This document shows, one piece after another, positions 12,901 to 23,920 of a DNA stretch of 64,000 nt. The notes below the pieces were generated by a model that ran no database searches, was not told the origin of the DNA, and worked only from the letters and a program-made list of their open reading frames with translations. The position numbers were made by a program, and so were the translations under genes. Every line of letters begins with the position of its first letter. Position 1 is the stretch's first letter. This stretch comes from Lineus longissimus. Its lineage: Eukaryota; Nemertea; Pilidiophora; Heteronemertea; Lineidae. The stretch lies in contig NC_088309.1 in assembly GCF_910592395.1 (NCBI RefSeq), forward strand, positions 17,982,599-18,046,598, in the 5' to 3' direction.

Positions 12901-15460
12901 AATAATCACTTAAAATGCATCTGTAAAATTTCCATGACTATGTCTTTTAAAGAAACGGTTTAAATCTATTGAGAAGGAAATTCTGTAAGTAATAATGAAG
13001 AGGAATTCTAGCCCTGATGGAGTCCCAAACTGATGAAAATGTTCTGACGTAACCGACGTGAACGGCCCTGACGCGGACTGTCATAACCTGGGGTAAACCA
13101 GGCTTTCCATTTGTACGTTCTTGAACTTACTTTTTATTCCAACCATTGTAGTGAATAAAATACCGCACAACCTTGTCTTTCACTTCAGATTTTACGCACT
13201 GAAATACACAAAAGTTCAACAATTCAGAAGTTGAAAACATGCGGGGAGACTGGCCTCCTTAGCTCTTGGAGGCAACCAGCCAAGGAGAGAAAACTGGGAA
13301 ATTTCAAACCGGGTAGTCTGGGCTCGTCAGCCCGGAAATGACAACCAAACCAGGAGAGGAAACCTCCAAAGTAAAACCTGCCTGAAGACGGAGTGCGCCG
13401 GCCATACTGGCGTGTAACCGGTAACCGGGTGCACACGCAAACAACAACCAACAACCATGTCATAATTACCTACCACAGGTTTTTATTATTGAAGGAAGGT
13501 TAATGGCAAGAAATCAGCTGTTTCTTAATTATGCTTTCTCGAATTCAACACAAACCAAATCAAATTCAAGTCCAGGTAGTCTGCAGTTAAGAAGATGTGA
13601 AACTATTTAATTTGAACCATAGTGCAGTCATTTACCGTATTTTCCGGCGTATGACCCGCGGCTTTTTGCCCTCAAACAGGCCCAAAAAGTGGGGGTGCGG
13701 GTAATACAAAGGTGCGGGTCTTGCGTGGATTCTGAGAGGGATAAGCCCCAACCCCAAAGAAAAAACTGGTTACTTGATAAGGATTTATGTCCATCGTTTT
13801 CGCATTGTTTTCAACCAATATTTCCGCCATGATCGCATAGTTTGTGATGTCTCCGCTAGGGAAAATAGTTACGGCCATGCTGGAATTGATCCACTTTGGT
13901 TTAAGGAATTAATACCGAGCTGGCGGTCATTGGTTGTATAATCAAGACCGCTCGGGTAGACCGAAAATGCAGTCCAAAACCCGAGGCGCTTCGCCGAGGG
14001 TTTTGGACGTAATTTGAGGTCTACCCGAGCGGTCTTGATTATACAACCAATGACCGACAGCGAGGTATTAATTTCTATTCTAAAAGGTTTCAAAATTAAA
14101 CAAATTAAATACGATTTGAAAGGTATATATGTTCCGTTTTCGTCAAAGAATGATCCAGCCTGGTGTCCGGAACTCCGCCATATTGTTGCTTGTGAAGATG
14201 ACGTCACGCAGCAAGGGAATTCCCAGTCTGCTAGCTCGATTTCTACCATTTCCTCGTCTTTGACCTCTTCTGAATCCTGACTGACGACCTCGAAAGAGTC
14301 CTCGGGTATCCTCCCTACTTCACAAATCCCAATATATCGGGGAATACTTCAAAATCTCGTGTTCTTGACATTGTTTTGTGGGGCTGAGTCGTTGCTTCTT
14401 GGTGAAAATAATTCGTCTGCTAAAATTCAGAATTTTATACCTACCCAGGCGGTCATTGGTTACGATACCAAGACCGCTCCGATCAAAACGAGGCGTAATG
14501 TATTTTGTATTAGAAACAATGATATACTGTGACTAAGGCCTTTTAGAATAACAATTAAAAAAAACATGGCGGTTCTAGGATGTCAACATCAATGAATGGC
14601 TTACTATTTTTGGAGAATGCGGGTCTTGGAGCAGTGCGGGTCATAATCAGGTGCGGGTCTTGCGTGGCTTTAGGTAATGGTCAACGGGGGTGCGGGTCAT
14701 AGGGCAGTGCGGGGGATAATCCGGAAAATACGGTATGTCACGTTGGTTCCTCTATCCTCCCTGCATTCCAAAAAACACACTACTCTCAATTCTACACACC
14801 TTTGCTTCATACAGAAGAGGCCCATGAAAACAGAGCACCTTTTCACCTGCAAAAGCAACGAAGAAATTTTATTCAGGGTTTACACATAGTACTGGATAAG
14901 AACAACTATATTGTCAACCTCGGTACAGTGTAACCACCATCATTGTTTGCGCGTAACTGACATGACCTCTAATGCTATCTTCTTCAAAGAAAACACTGTA
15001 TTGCGCTCAACAGCCAACCTTGTGTTGTGTTCACCCAATTTCAATACGAGCAATTCATAATGCACGATTTAATTAAGCGCAATGCAGACGCAGTGTTTTC
15101 TTTGAAGGAGATGTGTCAGTTAATAAGCGCAAACCAAACCATCATCATATCTGGAACTGGAGTGCCGATTGGCCAAGGCTAGGCGTACTAACTAACTCAT
15201 GAACTGGAAGGAAAGATGTACATTTTGGACACATTGTGAAAAGTACAACCCGCCACCACCAGATGACAGCACCAAAAACGCATGCTTCTTATCAAGATAT
15301 CTCAAAGACCAAACATTGAATTTCCGTGAAACTTCGCCTGAATAATTCATGAACTATGTGGTTTCATTCCAACGTATTATCTATCTTGACAAACGACGAA
15401 TAAAAGTAGAAATTGACTTCATTGTTCCTCACCCTCCTGAAATTTTGGTTTGGGCGCCAT
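3946..15460 (-). CDS. MORF4L1: MORF4L1/MRG15-like chromatin protein, 3' partial
   Basis: Chromo-domain plus MRG-domain protein. The family reads methylated H3K36 and serves in NuA4 and Sin3 complexes. Exons (minus strand): 15433-15460, 14800-14846, 13131-13198, 12755-12841, 12154-12260, 11798-11887, 11292-11366, 10566-10640, 10057-10208, 6059-6160, 5386-5474, 4251-4350, 3946-4015; all phases agree and give 363 codons. Start [10 protein letters not shown]. The chromo domain (about residues 10-70) shows [26 protein letters not shown] and VPETRVLK, including the aromatic-cage positions. A Lys/Ser/Thr-rich linker contains [13 protein letters not shown]. The MRG domain shows [37 protein letters not shown] and [10 protein letters not shown]. 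About 55 C-terminal residues, including the usual PEYHRKA end, are not in the window. The linker comes from serially similar exons, unusual for the family. MRPL18 diverges from its promoter. Orthology is confident; small linker exons are less certain. Confidence 0.93.
4906..5330 (-). repeat. MITE family C, copy 1 (internally deleted)
   Basis: Reverse-strand copy of the element at 13901-14550 and 32912-33530. It lies in the MORF4L1 intron between the exons ending at 5386 and starting at 4350. The part around 5170-5325 is a long inverted repeat: arms containing CGGTCATTGGTTGTATAATC and its complement flank an inner CCAAAACCCTCGGCG hairpin. Compared with the other copies about 220 bp of the interior is missing. 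Confidence 0.8.
5550..5716 (+). repeat. MITE family A, copy 2
   Basis: Begins TACAGTAGGACCTCTC and ends GGTTCCACTGTA, with the same internal CTTAATAGAGAGGTGTCC blocks as copy 1. It lies in a MORF4L1 intron just upstream of the exon at 5386-5474. Confidence 0.75.
6547..7315. repeat. 48-bp minisatellite open on both strands
   Basis: About sixteen units of 48 bp (CAAGAAAGCCATGTTCAAGT... GCAGATGCATTCATCCAC) in a MORF4L1 intron. Because 48 is a multiple of three, long ORFs run through it on both strands (6517-7179 plus, 6544-7290 minus). The plus frame would encode [16 protein letters not shown] repeats. Differences between units (AGC/AAC, GGT/TGT, GAA/AAA, CAC/TAC) nearly all change the amino acid, so I see no sign of selection on a protein. 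I call it a minisatellite, not a gene. Confidence 0.9.
7316..8546. other. Intronic sequence of MORF4L1, no feature recognised
   Basis: Lies between the 48-bp minisatellite and the long hairpin, inside the large intron between the exons at 10057-10208 and 6059-6160. No exon-like reading frame with splice sites and family similarity was seen. Confidence 0.45.
8547..8733. repeat. Foldback element with near-perfect long hairpin
   Basis: Left arm AAAACTAGGCGCTTGTCGCA... to GACTTGTTGTTCATTTC (8567-8629) is repeated in exact reverse complement to the right, ending TGCGACAAGCGCCTAGTTTT near 8710, around a loop of about 30 bases. Outside the perfect part, CAATTGTGA and GCTCTA match imperfectly, extending the arms to about 85-90 bp. 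A diverged relative is at 61490-61687. It is in a MORF4L1 intron. Confidence 0.85.
9445..9510 (-). CDS. Candidate optional MORF4L1 linker exon
   Basis: Minus-strand acceptor GGTTGCAG, then 22 open codons ([19 protein letters not shown]...), then donor AAAG/GTGG. Both ends are phase 0, matching the junction between the MORF4L1 exons at 10057-10208 and 6059-6160, so inclusion would keep the frame. Its SSQSSTAS core recurs in the preceding exon ([10 protein letters not shown]). It may be a cassette exon or a decayed duplicate. No transcript evidence is available here. Confidence 0.35.
10704..11286. repeat. Degenerate MITE A broken by nested insertions
   Basis: The left end TTACAGTGGAACTTCTCC near 10704 and right end GTATTTAGAGAGGCTCTACT near 11265-11286 are degenerate family A ends, separated by extra sequence. 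Inside are an inverted repeat (GATATGAATAAAGACTAGCA at about 10831 paired with TTTATTCATATC at about 10931, a roughly 30-bp stem with a 40-base loop) and a family B fragment ending GTACCCCTTTAA at about 11235. It lies in the MORF4L1 intron between the exons at 11292 and 10640. Confidence 0.6.
13635..14733. mobile_element. MITE family D with CCGTATTTTCCGG inverted ends
   Basis: Ends are CCGTATTTTCCGG (13635) and CCGGAAAATACGG (14733), flanked by TA on both sides (13633-13634, 14734-14735), a TA target-site duplication typical of Tc1/mariner/pogo elements. Subterminal repeats are GTGCGGGTAATA and GTGCGGGTCTTGCGTGG. The interior is interrupted by a family C element (13901-14550). No transposase ORF remains. 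It lies in a MORF4L1 intron. Confidence 0.8.
13901..14550 (+). mobile_element. MITE family C, copy 2, nested in MITE D
   Basis: Starts TTAAGGAATTAATACCGAGC and ends CTAAGGCCTTTTAGAATA. The left 170 bp is a long hairpin (GGCGGTCATTGGTTGTATAA and its complement around an inner CCAAAACCCGAGGCGCTTCG stem). The right end again carries GGCGGTCATTGGTTACGATA. Nearly identical to 32912-33530. ORFs of 88 and 126 codons overlapping it are repeat-derived. Confidence 0.85.
14945..15135. repeat. Small foldback element
   Basis: TTTGCGCGTAACTGACATGA and TTCAAAGAAAACACTG on the left are matched in inverted order by CAGTGTTTTCTTTGAAGGAG and GTGTCAGTTAATAAGCGCAA on the right. The structure is an imperfect foldback of about 190 bp in the first intron of MORF4L1. 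Confidence 0.65.
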
Positions 15461-15552
15461 TTTGAAATCGGTGGGGGATAGTGCGGTTCCGGAGGAATTT
15501 GACAAAAGTTCACGACAACGATCAGAGAAATTCTGCTAAAAAGCATGTGAAA
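15461..15552. promoter_or_regulatory. Divergent MORF4L1-MRPL18 promoter
   Basis: Only 92 bp separate the MORF4L1 start codon (minus, 15458-15460) from the MRPL18 start codon (plus, 15553). The interval must hold both 5' UTRs and the shared core promoter, or the transcripts overlap. No TATA box is seen. Bidirectional use is inferred from the spacing alone. Confidence 0.7.
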
Positions 15553-17966
15553 ATGGCTCACAAAGTCTTCTCTAGAGCGGTTAGAACGCCACCATTCCGA
15601 TTTCTCAATGGAAGGCGTACATCAAATGTAGACATTCAAACTGGATCTTCGACAGGTCGTTATTTTATTCATATTTGCATAAAATACAGCTCTGTTTTTC
15701 TAGACATGTTCACCTATAGTGACCTAGGCCTACTCTTGTCTTCAACCTCTGGTGGTTGTGACTTGTCTCTCCGACTCTCTTCAATAATGGCAACACCAGT
15801 TTTAGGTTACGTCACAAAGGTTTTCGTCTGTGCGAGACTCTGTCATGACCAGAATTTCTCTTTTACATAAGGTATATTTTAGTCCTGTCCTCAATGTGTT
15901 GTAAAACATGTTTGATGTTGTTGGAAGAAAATTTAATCGTATTTTTTCTGCAGGTTGCTTCTTGCGATGGAATTCCACTGGAAATACTGATTCAGCGGCA
16001 AATAATGAAAATGACAATGTCAGTAAAAGCTTTGTCAATAGAAATCCAAGGTAAATTGAATCGTTGTGTTATCATTTTCTAGATGGCCATGAGCCCGGAT
16101 CATGGGATCACATTACATATATCTCAAAGAATTGAATCAATAATGTTAATACGTCAGCATCTTGACCACCAAGGGTTTTACATTTACCCCGGCTTCATTT
16201 AAGACCATGAGGTTCAGAAAAATCGTTTGTCAGAATACTCATTCAATAATTGTATTTGTATTAAGCTGAGGACTACATTTCTATCATAATGGGTGCATTT
16301 TCTGGCGTACAATAAATAGGTCTAACACTTCACCCTTTCTTCATGTATATATACGGTTAGTTCTAAAAGTTGCAAGAAATATAATTCAAATTTTCTAAGC
16401 CTTCTGTCTTCTTTCAGGAATCTTGAATTCATGGGTATAGCAAATAAAACAGACGGATGGTGGCTACAATATCCAAGGAGAGATTACTGGCACAAGTAAG
16501 TTTAACAAGTGTGGAAAACAGGATAATGAGTGTGCCGTTTGTAATTTCTGGTAGTTCAGGAAAATAGAAATGCAGCGGCTAATGTTTTCACTGTGCCACA
16601 CCCACAGCCCTCTGATGATCTCTGGGGCATTGTTGAAACACTGAAATTAGTGAAAATTGTTCATACCCTGTCCTAGGTATTGTGCCTGGTTTCACTTTCT
16701 GGCTAGTTTTCTAAAGAAACACTGCACTCATTCAGAATTCACTACTTTGACATTGTATTCATGAACACTTTTCCAGACTATGCTTCAAGATTACAAATAG
16801 AAACACAATCGCTTATGTCCAACATGCAAATGGCAAAATTGTGATATCAGCCTCGACAGAAGAATGGGCAATTAGGAAACATTTATACAGGTATGCATGA
16901 TAACCAAATGCTGAGTGGGAAAACTAAGAGATATTATGCATAATTTGCTGAAAGAGGGTAACCGTCAATGCAGCTGTCCAAAGAGAATCTGGATGATGTG
17001 AAGCACTGGACTGGAAGGAAGACCAATGACTTGATCCACCTTGCTGAGGACAGAACAGTATGGTGCCACATTGTTGATAGCACAGGGTCGCCCAAATGGC
17101 TGCAAGGCTGCGGGACATGATGATGATGATGATATTGAAAGATCTGTCTCACCCATCAGCGAAATAAACAGTCTTATTTTTAAATATCAAGCTTCAGAAA
17201 GAAAAGTTATGAAGCAGCTATGAGTATGTATCTCCATCGGTCATAGCGACTTTAAAATATATCTATCATTTCCAGTGCAACTGATGTGGCTGCTGCTGAG
17301 AATATAGGCCGGGTGTTAGCCCAGCGATGTCTGGAGAGTGGGATCACAGAGATGTTATTCGATACTTTAGAAACCCCCGTCGAGAGTGAATCCGTAAGTA
17401 GGGCCTTTATCATGTCTCGCATATATTTGATTTCCTGAGTAAACAACAAAATAGCGACCTGTATAAGAAACTAAGAGTACACCATACTCACTTTTGCAGT
17501 TTCTGTATTCAGTGGAACCTCTTGATATATGGGACACCCTCGGGATTGATAAGAAGTGTCCTTACCAGAGAGGTGTCCTGATTAGAGAGATCAAATTGAA
17601 TGGTTACAACAACTTTTGGCCCAAAACTAGTGTCCTCAATAATAGAGAGGTGTCCGCTAAGCAAGACCACCATACCATTGATAAATTTAGCTGTTCGTGT
17701 TTATTTTTGCCCAGTTTCTAACCCTCAGTCATGCTAGCTCTTATACATTTCAGGCATCTCTTTTTCAAAAGGCTTTAACCGATGTTGGGATCTCGTTAGA
17801 GGAAAAAGAAATGGTGCAAAAGGAACGTGATATTGGAACAGACTACGAAAGACAAGCTGAATTAGGTGTCGAACCTACGAAAAGACAGTGGAAAAAACGA
17901 GCTCGCAATTACTATGAGGAGCGAAGAAATCAAACGAAAAGAGTACCAGCACTGCCTTTTGAATAG
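15553..17966 (+). CDS. MRPL18: Mitochondrial large-subunit ribosomal protein L18 (uL18m)
   Basis: Component of the mitoribosomal large subunit; the family binds 5S-type RNA. Exons: 15553-15655, 15954-16050, 16418-16495, 16777-16890, 17276-17393, 17754-17966; phases agree and give 240 residues, somewhat longer than human (180). The N-terminus MAHKVFSRAVRTPPFRFLNG is basic, as for a mitochondrial presequence, followed by an Asn/Ser-rich segment. The conserved core includes NPRNLEFMGIA, YPRRDYWHKL, GKIVISASTEEWAIRKHLY and ENIGRVLAQRCLESGI; the C-terminal tail is Lys/Arg-rich. The ATG at 15553 was chosen because an upstream in-frame start would be GTG. A MITE sits in the fifth intron. AATAAA occurs at 18188. 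The gene is divergent from MORF4L1. Confidence 0.95.
17508..17672 (+). repeat. MITE family A, copy 3
   Basis: TTCAGTGGAACCTCTTGATA through AGAGAGGTGTCCGCTAAGC, diverged from the other copies (AAGAAGTGTCCTTACCAGAG). It lies in the intron between the fifth and sixth MRPL18 exons; the right terminal repeat has decayed. Confidence 0.65.
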
Positions 17967-18187
17967 AACTAACTGTGTTTGTGTGTGCGGACTTTGTGAA
18001 AATGATGATGCCTCGGGAGTGACCCAAAAAAGTAACTGGTCGTGCATGTAAAGTTTACATTGTTGCCAATGGTGCAGTTTTTGTGTCGCACATTTGTGTG
18101 TCACACATTTGTCACAGGAAGGACAAGTCAATTGACTATGATTACTTGTTATGTAGTAGGGGTAGCCATAGCACACAGGTTCAAGGT

Positions 18188-18193
18188 AATAAA
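18188..18193 (+). promoter_or_regulatory. MRPL18 polyadenylation signal
   Basis: AATAAA about 220 bases after the MRPL18 stop codon. It is the first canonical hexamer downstream; a second lies near 18500. Confidence 0.5.
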
Positions 18194-20058
18194 TTTCATT
18201 TCATGATAACTTTTTGAGGTTGGACCATTTTCTGGCCGAGTTGAATTTAGACCTTCCTTGATAACAGGTGGTCAGTTGACTTTTCATTCCTGTAGTATGA
18301 TAAGTTAGTGTACAGTCATCCACTGTCAATTAGTCTGGCAGGAGAGCCAAGGACTTGAAGTTAGGAAAGATTACATGTAAGCAATTCACCACCAAGTTTG
18401 AACTGGTTTGGAGACATTCTGTGTCATCTGTGAGTGGAGAGCGTCTCTGTCAAGACTGGTATCAGTCAAACCAGCATCCAATTGAAAAATCTCAGTTTTC
18501 TAAATAAAATACATTAGATTACATTGTTTTGTCTCATTTTGTTTCTGAGTATCAAAGGCAATCAGTGGTACTGTTCACACACTTCTTAGACAAATGAGAA
18601 CTGGCACATTCAACTAGCCAATGGTGTGAAACAAGGCTAGGGGACAAAACGACCCAACTGATAGAGGTTTAATCGTGTGAATGACGTGTACAGTCATAAA
18701 TAAATTGGGTGTCTACTGCGAGATAGCACTGGAGTGCGTCAAGTCCTGTGTGACCCATTAGTCCTGTCCTCCCCACAACATCATTTAGCCAGTGAAAATT
18801 TGAAAAGCAGATTGTGTGGCTGTAAAGTTGCAAAAGGCTTTCTATTGATATTGCAGGGCGACTTATAAATGATTTGTTATTGTATGAGACAACAACTGAG
18901 GAGAGTTTCTGAGTAGTAGACACCACTGAAAAGGACGAAGTCCTATCAGTTGATATCCTTAACCTCGGGCCAACACTAGGCACTACTGAGCAACGGGAGT
19001 CCCACGACTGACTCTGGTATTCGAGGATGATCAGTTGAAGGCTATGGGAGCATTTTTTATCACTTTGTATTCAGACCATCCAGAGGACTATTCTGTGGAT
19101 TGTCATATACCTGGCAAATCTTAAAAGCGAGCAGTTAGATGAAATCATATTCAGTAATGATGATCGGACTGTCCATGATCTATGTCACAACTAGGGCAAG
19201 TGATAGTACACGTACTGGCATCATTCCGACTTGCCCAGGCTTGATGAAGCTTCCCTTAGCCCCGTCGGTAGAGATTGCCTTGTAATCCAGAGGTCCTAGG
19301 TTCAAACTGCAGTTGGACTGTGTTTTTCCTCCGTTGCCTGTCCTTGTAGCAAGGACATGATAAGTACATCCCTGGATACTTTCACACCAACTTGACAAAC
19401 TGAACAAGTGAATTAAAGCAAATATTGTTTTGCTAATGAAAGGGTTCCAAGACCCAGGGGAGACAGTCCAGTGAAAGGTCCTACTGCAAGATCGGTATCC
19501 AACGCCTTTGGTCTCTCATGACAGGCCATGAAGCATGATTGAAATATAGGTAGGACTTTAAATACTCTCCAGGCGGGGGACTTAATTTCCAGTGCACAAT
19601 ATAGGTATTAGAATAAATAGGAGGAGGTTCCAGTGATAATGGAGATATAATGTGTGATGGAAGATGATGGCACATTTCCGCCCTGATGTGGAAGATCGGA
19701 ATGCAAGACAAAAACTACTTGTGTATCACGTACATTGTTTTTAATAAAAACAAAACTAACAAAATAAAGTTCACATCCGCAGAAAACTTGACCTTTCCTC
19801 TGGCCACATCAACCCTGTCGGGGGTGTATGCCCTTTGAGAGGCTGAATACTTGGAATTCTGACTCAATGGTGGAATCGATTCAGAAATTCCCAAAACATT
19901 TGGCAGCGGGTAGTTGAATTGAACAGGATAGCAAAGTTTAGTAAAAAGACTTTATCCATCTTCTCCTTGGTTCTCTGGTGATAGATTACGAGCAGTTCCC
20001 AGTCCATGGGATAAGTAGAGTTGTCGGGAGCTTGACAGAACAGATGTAAACACAGTAG
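18194..20058. other. MRPL18-RAD51C intergenic interval with a tRNA-like fragment
   Basis: No convincing gene. A 104-codon minus ORF at 18669-18983 has no recognisable motif. At about 19251-19316 the sequence TTAGCCCCGTCGGTAGAG followed by GGTTCAAACTGC resembles tRNA A and B boxes without a closed cloverleaf, probably the head of a decayed tRNA-derived SINE. Confidence 0.4.
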
Positions 20059-20240
20059 TACAGTAGAACCTCCCTTAGCAGACACCTCTCTATTAAGGAC
20101 ACCCTTTCTGTTAAGGACACTAGTTTTGGTCCCAAATTGGGTGTTTCCATTCAATTTGACCTCTCTAATCAGGACACCTCTCTATCAAGGACAGCACTTG
20201 TCAGTCCCGATGGTGTCCTAAATAGAGAGGTTCTACTGTA
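20059..20240 (-). repeat. MITE family A, copy 5 (reverse orientation)
   Basis: Starts TACAGTAGAACCTCCCTTAG and ends GAGAGGTTCTACTGTA. The internal GGTCCCAAATTGGGTG block is reversed relative to the other copies. It lies downstream of RAD51C. Confidence 0.75.
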
Positions 20241-20434
20241 GTTCCTGACAGCAAATGACGAGTCTCAATGGGTCCATTCTGAAGGGGAGGAATTCATGGC
20301 CCTCACAGCTGTGTCCAAGGGCATGAATGATAATGTGATCATCAGATAACGTGATGTCTCATCTAATCGACAAATGCACCTCCCAAACTGACAAATAAAC
20401 CTATTAAAATTATATTGCTACACACTTCAACAGA

Positions 20435-23400
20435 TCAAGAGTCTTCAGTTCTTAGTCTTTTTCTCGACGGTTCACCAGTCCTACTTTCACCCATTTGATC
20501 GTTCCCTTGGATGACAGTCTGGGCGCTCACATCTCGGACTCCTCCAGTCTGTAATAAAGTTAGAGACTTATTGTAAAGATGGAACGGACGTAACAGTACT
20601 AGCCTGGTTATATAAATGACTGCTGTTGGAAGGTGAACGAGAAGTCTTCCTTCAGAAAGAAAGTTTTTCAAATAGGATTTTTTCTTCGAGACATTCCAGA
20701 AATATCCAGGTCAATTAGATGACCTCTTCTTTTGGCCCTTTCACGCTTATCTGGTGCAAGTAGTAAGGTAAAGGGGAACTAAAGGCAGGAGCCAGAGTGT
20801 CAAATTTGTAGTCTTCTGGTGACTAATATGCACAGTAAGGGGCCTGGCATGCCTTGGTTGAGTTTGATTCAGCAGTGATTACATTTCTCATACAAGGATG
20901 AATAGTTTCCATGTACTGTGAGACAAGAGAGACCCCTATCAGTGACTTCACATAATATAATCTGGCCTACCAGGCTCCTACCCCGAGTGTCCCTTTAAGG
21001 ACATGCATTGCCACTGGACTCACAGATTCTGCCTGTTAAAGAGAGGTTATTTAGATAATATTTGGTGTCCTTTACGCAGAGGTGGACACTTACACAGGTT
21101 ACAATGTACTTTCCTCCCCTAAAGTCATTTTGACCCTCAACGTATTGGCAATGCTCAGCTTCCAGACAACGCGCAGAGGCAATACCGCTGGAAGGGAAGG
21201 TCAGTATGCCATGCCTAAAGTGTACATATAACTTTCCAATCAAAAAAGAAAATTGTCTCACCGTAATTTGGTACGGAACTGTGGCTTCTTGTCTTGATGG
21301 TGACTTGTAGAGTGTTGCAAATCTCTGGTTGTTCTTCCAATGCAGTATAACGCGGATGGTGCAGGCATGGCCCCAGCTTTCTCCAAGAGCTGGGATGAGA
21401 TAAGACTGGTTCAGCTGGTCAGAATGAATCTTTGTCGTCATTTGATTTGTTAGCACCACCTGAAATTGACAAGACAAAACGAGAGTCACTGTCAAGTGTG
21501 CGTGCAAAGCAAGGGCAAAATATACTACACGGTATGCACCCTTCACACCAGCAACAGCAAGACAAAACAAAATCAGAGTAAACCAAAGACAAAGGCTCCC
21601 CTTTACTCAGAAGATGGTAGTATATTTTGCCCGTTCATCATTGTCAAAGACACAGATCACTATAGTGCATTGCTTACTTTGATTACATGTATTTCCTCTA
21701 AACAAGCAGCAAGAACACTTTTGTAACAGGCATACTTGGCTATGTGTACTTACTGCCAATTTATTCTGTGTAGCCATCTTGATAAAACTTTGCGACATGC
21801 CGTTTAATAATCTTGTCCTTAGCGAGTAATCGTCAAAATCGTGTCGGAAATGGAAAGCTATGCTGTCAACTATTATCACCTTGACCTGAAAAAATCCAAG
21901 TACGCAGTTTCGTTATTTATTTTCGATTATTCTTGTCATTATGACGAAAATAGTGGTATCCTCGGTGGATCACTGCATTTCTTACATGTCTCAACAGAGC
22001 ACCTTCAAACAGTTCGACTCTCATCTAAAACAATCAACTGTTGGGATAATCTGGACATAACATCTTCCATAACAGCTCAACTAGAAACTGCAGTGATAAG
22101 TATAAGCACCAACAGCTTACCTGAGAATGTTCGGAGAGGAAGTCTGGCAACGTGTGCACAACAGCGAGGAGTTCTACGTAGTCATGGCAACGGAAATAAA
22201 ATATTTTTGATAGAATATCTTCCATGGTAAATTTTTCCAATGCATCTTCTTGTTCTGAAAATGTTTAGTTGAGACGAAATCAAAAGAAGGAAATTTTGGA
22301 GCATTTTTTATTTGAAATGTTTTACTGCTGGCCCGAATGCTCTGAAATTTGGAGGACAGCTCAGTCATGTTGGATAAGGCACATATTGAGTTTTGCGATA
22401 AAACTATGTGCAAAGACCTTTCCAAAAGTTATTTAATTATTATATCCCTTTTGACTGAAGCAACACACCATGTTGTCTTTTTTGAGAATGAAATGCCACC
22501 TTCGTACAAAACAAAACAATGACGATGCAATAGGCCTACCTTTGTTTTTTTCAAGCGTAGAAATATGCTGGCAATGCTTCACTGTAGCTTTGGCTATATC
22601 TGCCAGTCTCTCAACAATAAAACTCCCCTCCGTATCAATATAGACTGCCTCGCCACCAATGCCTCCAAATGCTTCTGGTATCTGGACATCCACTGACAAC
22701 TGCATACTGCAATGCAAAAAAAGTTGATCTTTGAAATGACTTTAGATCCAGAGAGATGTCATACTGAAAACCCTGTGGAGAACCCAGGCAGAAGGTTTCA
22801 GATTGGATTCCCAGCACTAATGATCTGTAGCAGCCCTATCTGCTTTCACTTCCCAAAATAACTTTAACATAGACAAACCCTAGGCCTATGCAGCTTAAAA
22901 GTCTACGCCGTTCGTTATTGAAATTTGTCATTGAACTCGAAACTTCTCAAATGCGTCATGAATATAAATTTCAGCAAATTCGAATGCATGACTGCACTAG
23001 GCATTGTGTATAACTGCATTTCTACTTTCTTGGACCAGCAGTAATCATTAAGAGATTAGGACAAATAAGTGATAACAGGACAGCCTCTATATCATAAACC
23101 TGAAAGAAAAGGCTAACCAAATTTGTGTCTTTCCAACCCCGGGAGCACCGCACAGCTCAGTAATCTTTGTAACAGGCACACCGCCACCCAAGAGCTCATC
23201 GAGCTTCTCTGAGAATGTCACAATATTTTGTTGAAACTGCTCATCTTGAAGCATTTCAAATGCTGTCATCGATTGGGGAACATCTCCATTCGGTTTCTCT
23301 CTAACCAGCTGAATAATTTCTAATGCCTCATCTTTTGAAATCTTCAATTCTGAAAGTTAAAAGTAGATTGGCTTGATATATAAAAGATGGTCACAATTTA

Positions 23401-23920
23401 TCTTATGTCCCTTTTTGTAACCAACATTGATTGAAATACTGGTACATAAAGACAAATTTTGATAATTAGACTGAGAGACAAAGCAAATACAGTACTGTAA
23501 CCCCTTGTACAGTTCAAGCTAGTACATGTATCATTGTATGTCTATTAAAAATACTTGAATTGAATATGTTCATGAATTTCAAAAAAGAAAAGTTCATGCA
23601 ATTATCTTTGACTTCTCAACTAACTGAGAATCGATCACTGGCGAGTGGCAATATGGTGATTTCCAAAAGCAAAAGGTGGGTTAGTTCCAGTAGATTGTTC
23701 AATCAAAAGAGCTAAATTTTGCATACCTGGATTGCTTATCAGAAAAGACCCAATCAGAAGGTCTATTGGAAATATACGAATTGATGACCAATTATTTACC
23801 TTTGCTCAGCTCCACTGGTTTAACATCTTTGAGATCCTCAACTGTTGTGAATCCGGCACTTGTCAATTTCATACGAAAAGCAGGCGGGAAGGGAAAGGTG
23901 CTCAGTTCTCGATGCTGCAT
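20435..23920 (-). CDS. RAD51C: RAD51C homologous-recombination paralog
   Basis: RecA-family ATPase. The family acts in the BCDX2 and CX3 complexes at RAD51 filaments and in crossover resolution. Exons (minus): 23800-23920, 23118-23349, 22540-22706, 22121-22254, 21754-21885, 21262-21459, 20435-20548; phases agree and give 365 residues (human 376). An N-terminal helical segment ([23 protein letters not shown]) is followed by [20 protein letters not shown] (Walker A, about 108-115), [32 protein letters not shown] (Walker B), [19 protein letters not shown] and [10 protein letters not shown]. The tail ends in a basic RKRLR, as in the human nuclear signal. The start at 23920 aligns with the second Met region of human RAD51C; a short extra 5' exon cannot be excluded because CAG/GTT precedes it. 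Confidence 0.95.
22895..23051. repeat. MITE family B, copy in RAD51C intron 2
   Basis: TTAAAAGTCTACGCCGTTCG at the left and the family core AACTGCATTTCTACTTTCTT at the right. The right terminus has lost the ACCCCTTTAA end. It lies about 70 bp downstream (transcriptionally) of the second RAD51C exon. Confidence 0.55.

Noticed and set aside
13869-14280. ORFs of 126 and 88 codons repeated at three loci
   Set aside because: They coincide with MITE C copies; both strands of the same hairpin are open and there is no transposase-like motif.
18669-18983. 104-codon minus ORF downstream of MRPL18
   Set aside because: No family resemblance, no splice-site context and no neighbouring exon was found.
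19251-19316. Possible tRNA gene
   Set aside because: A- and B-box-like strings are present but the acceptor and T stems do not pair, so a decayed SINE head is more likely.
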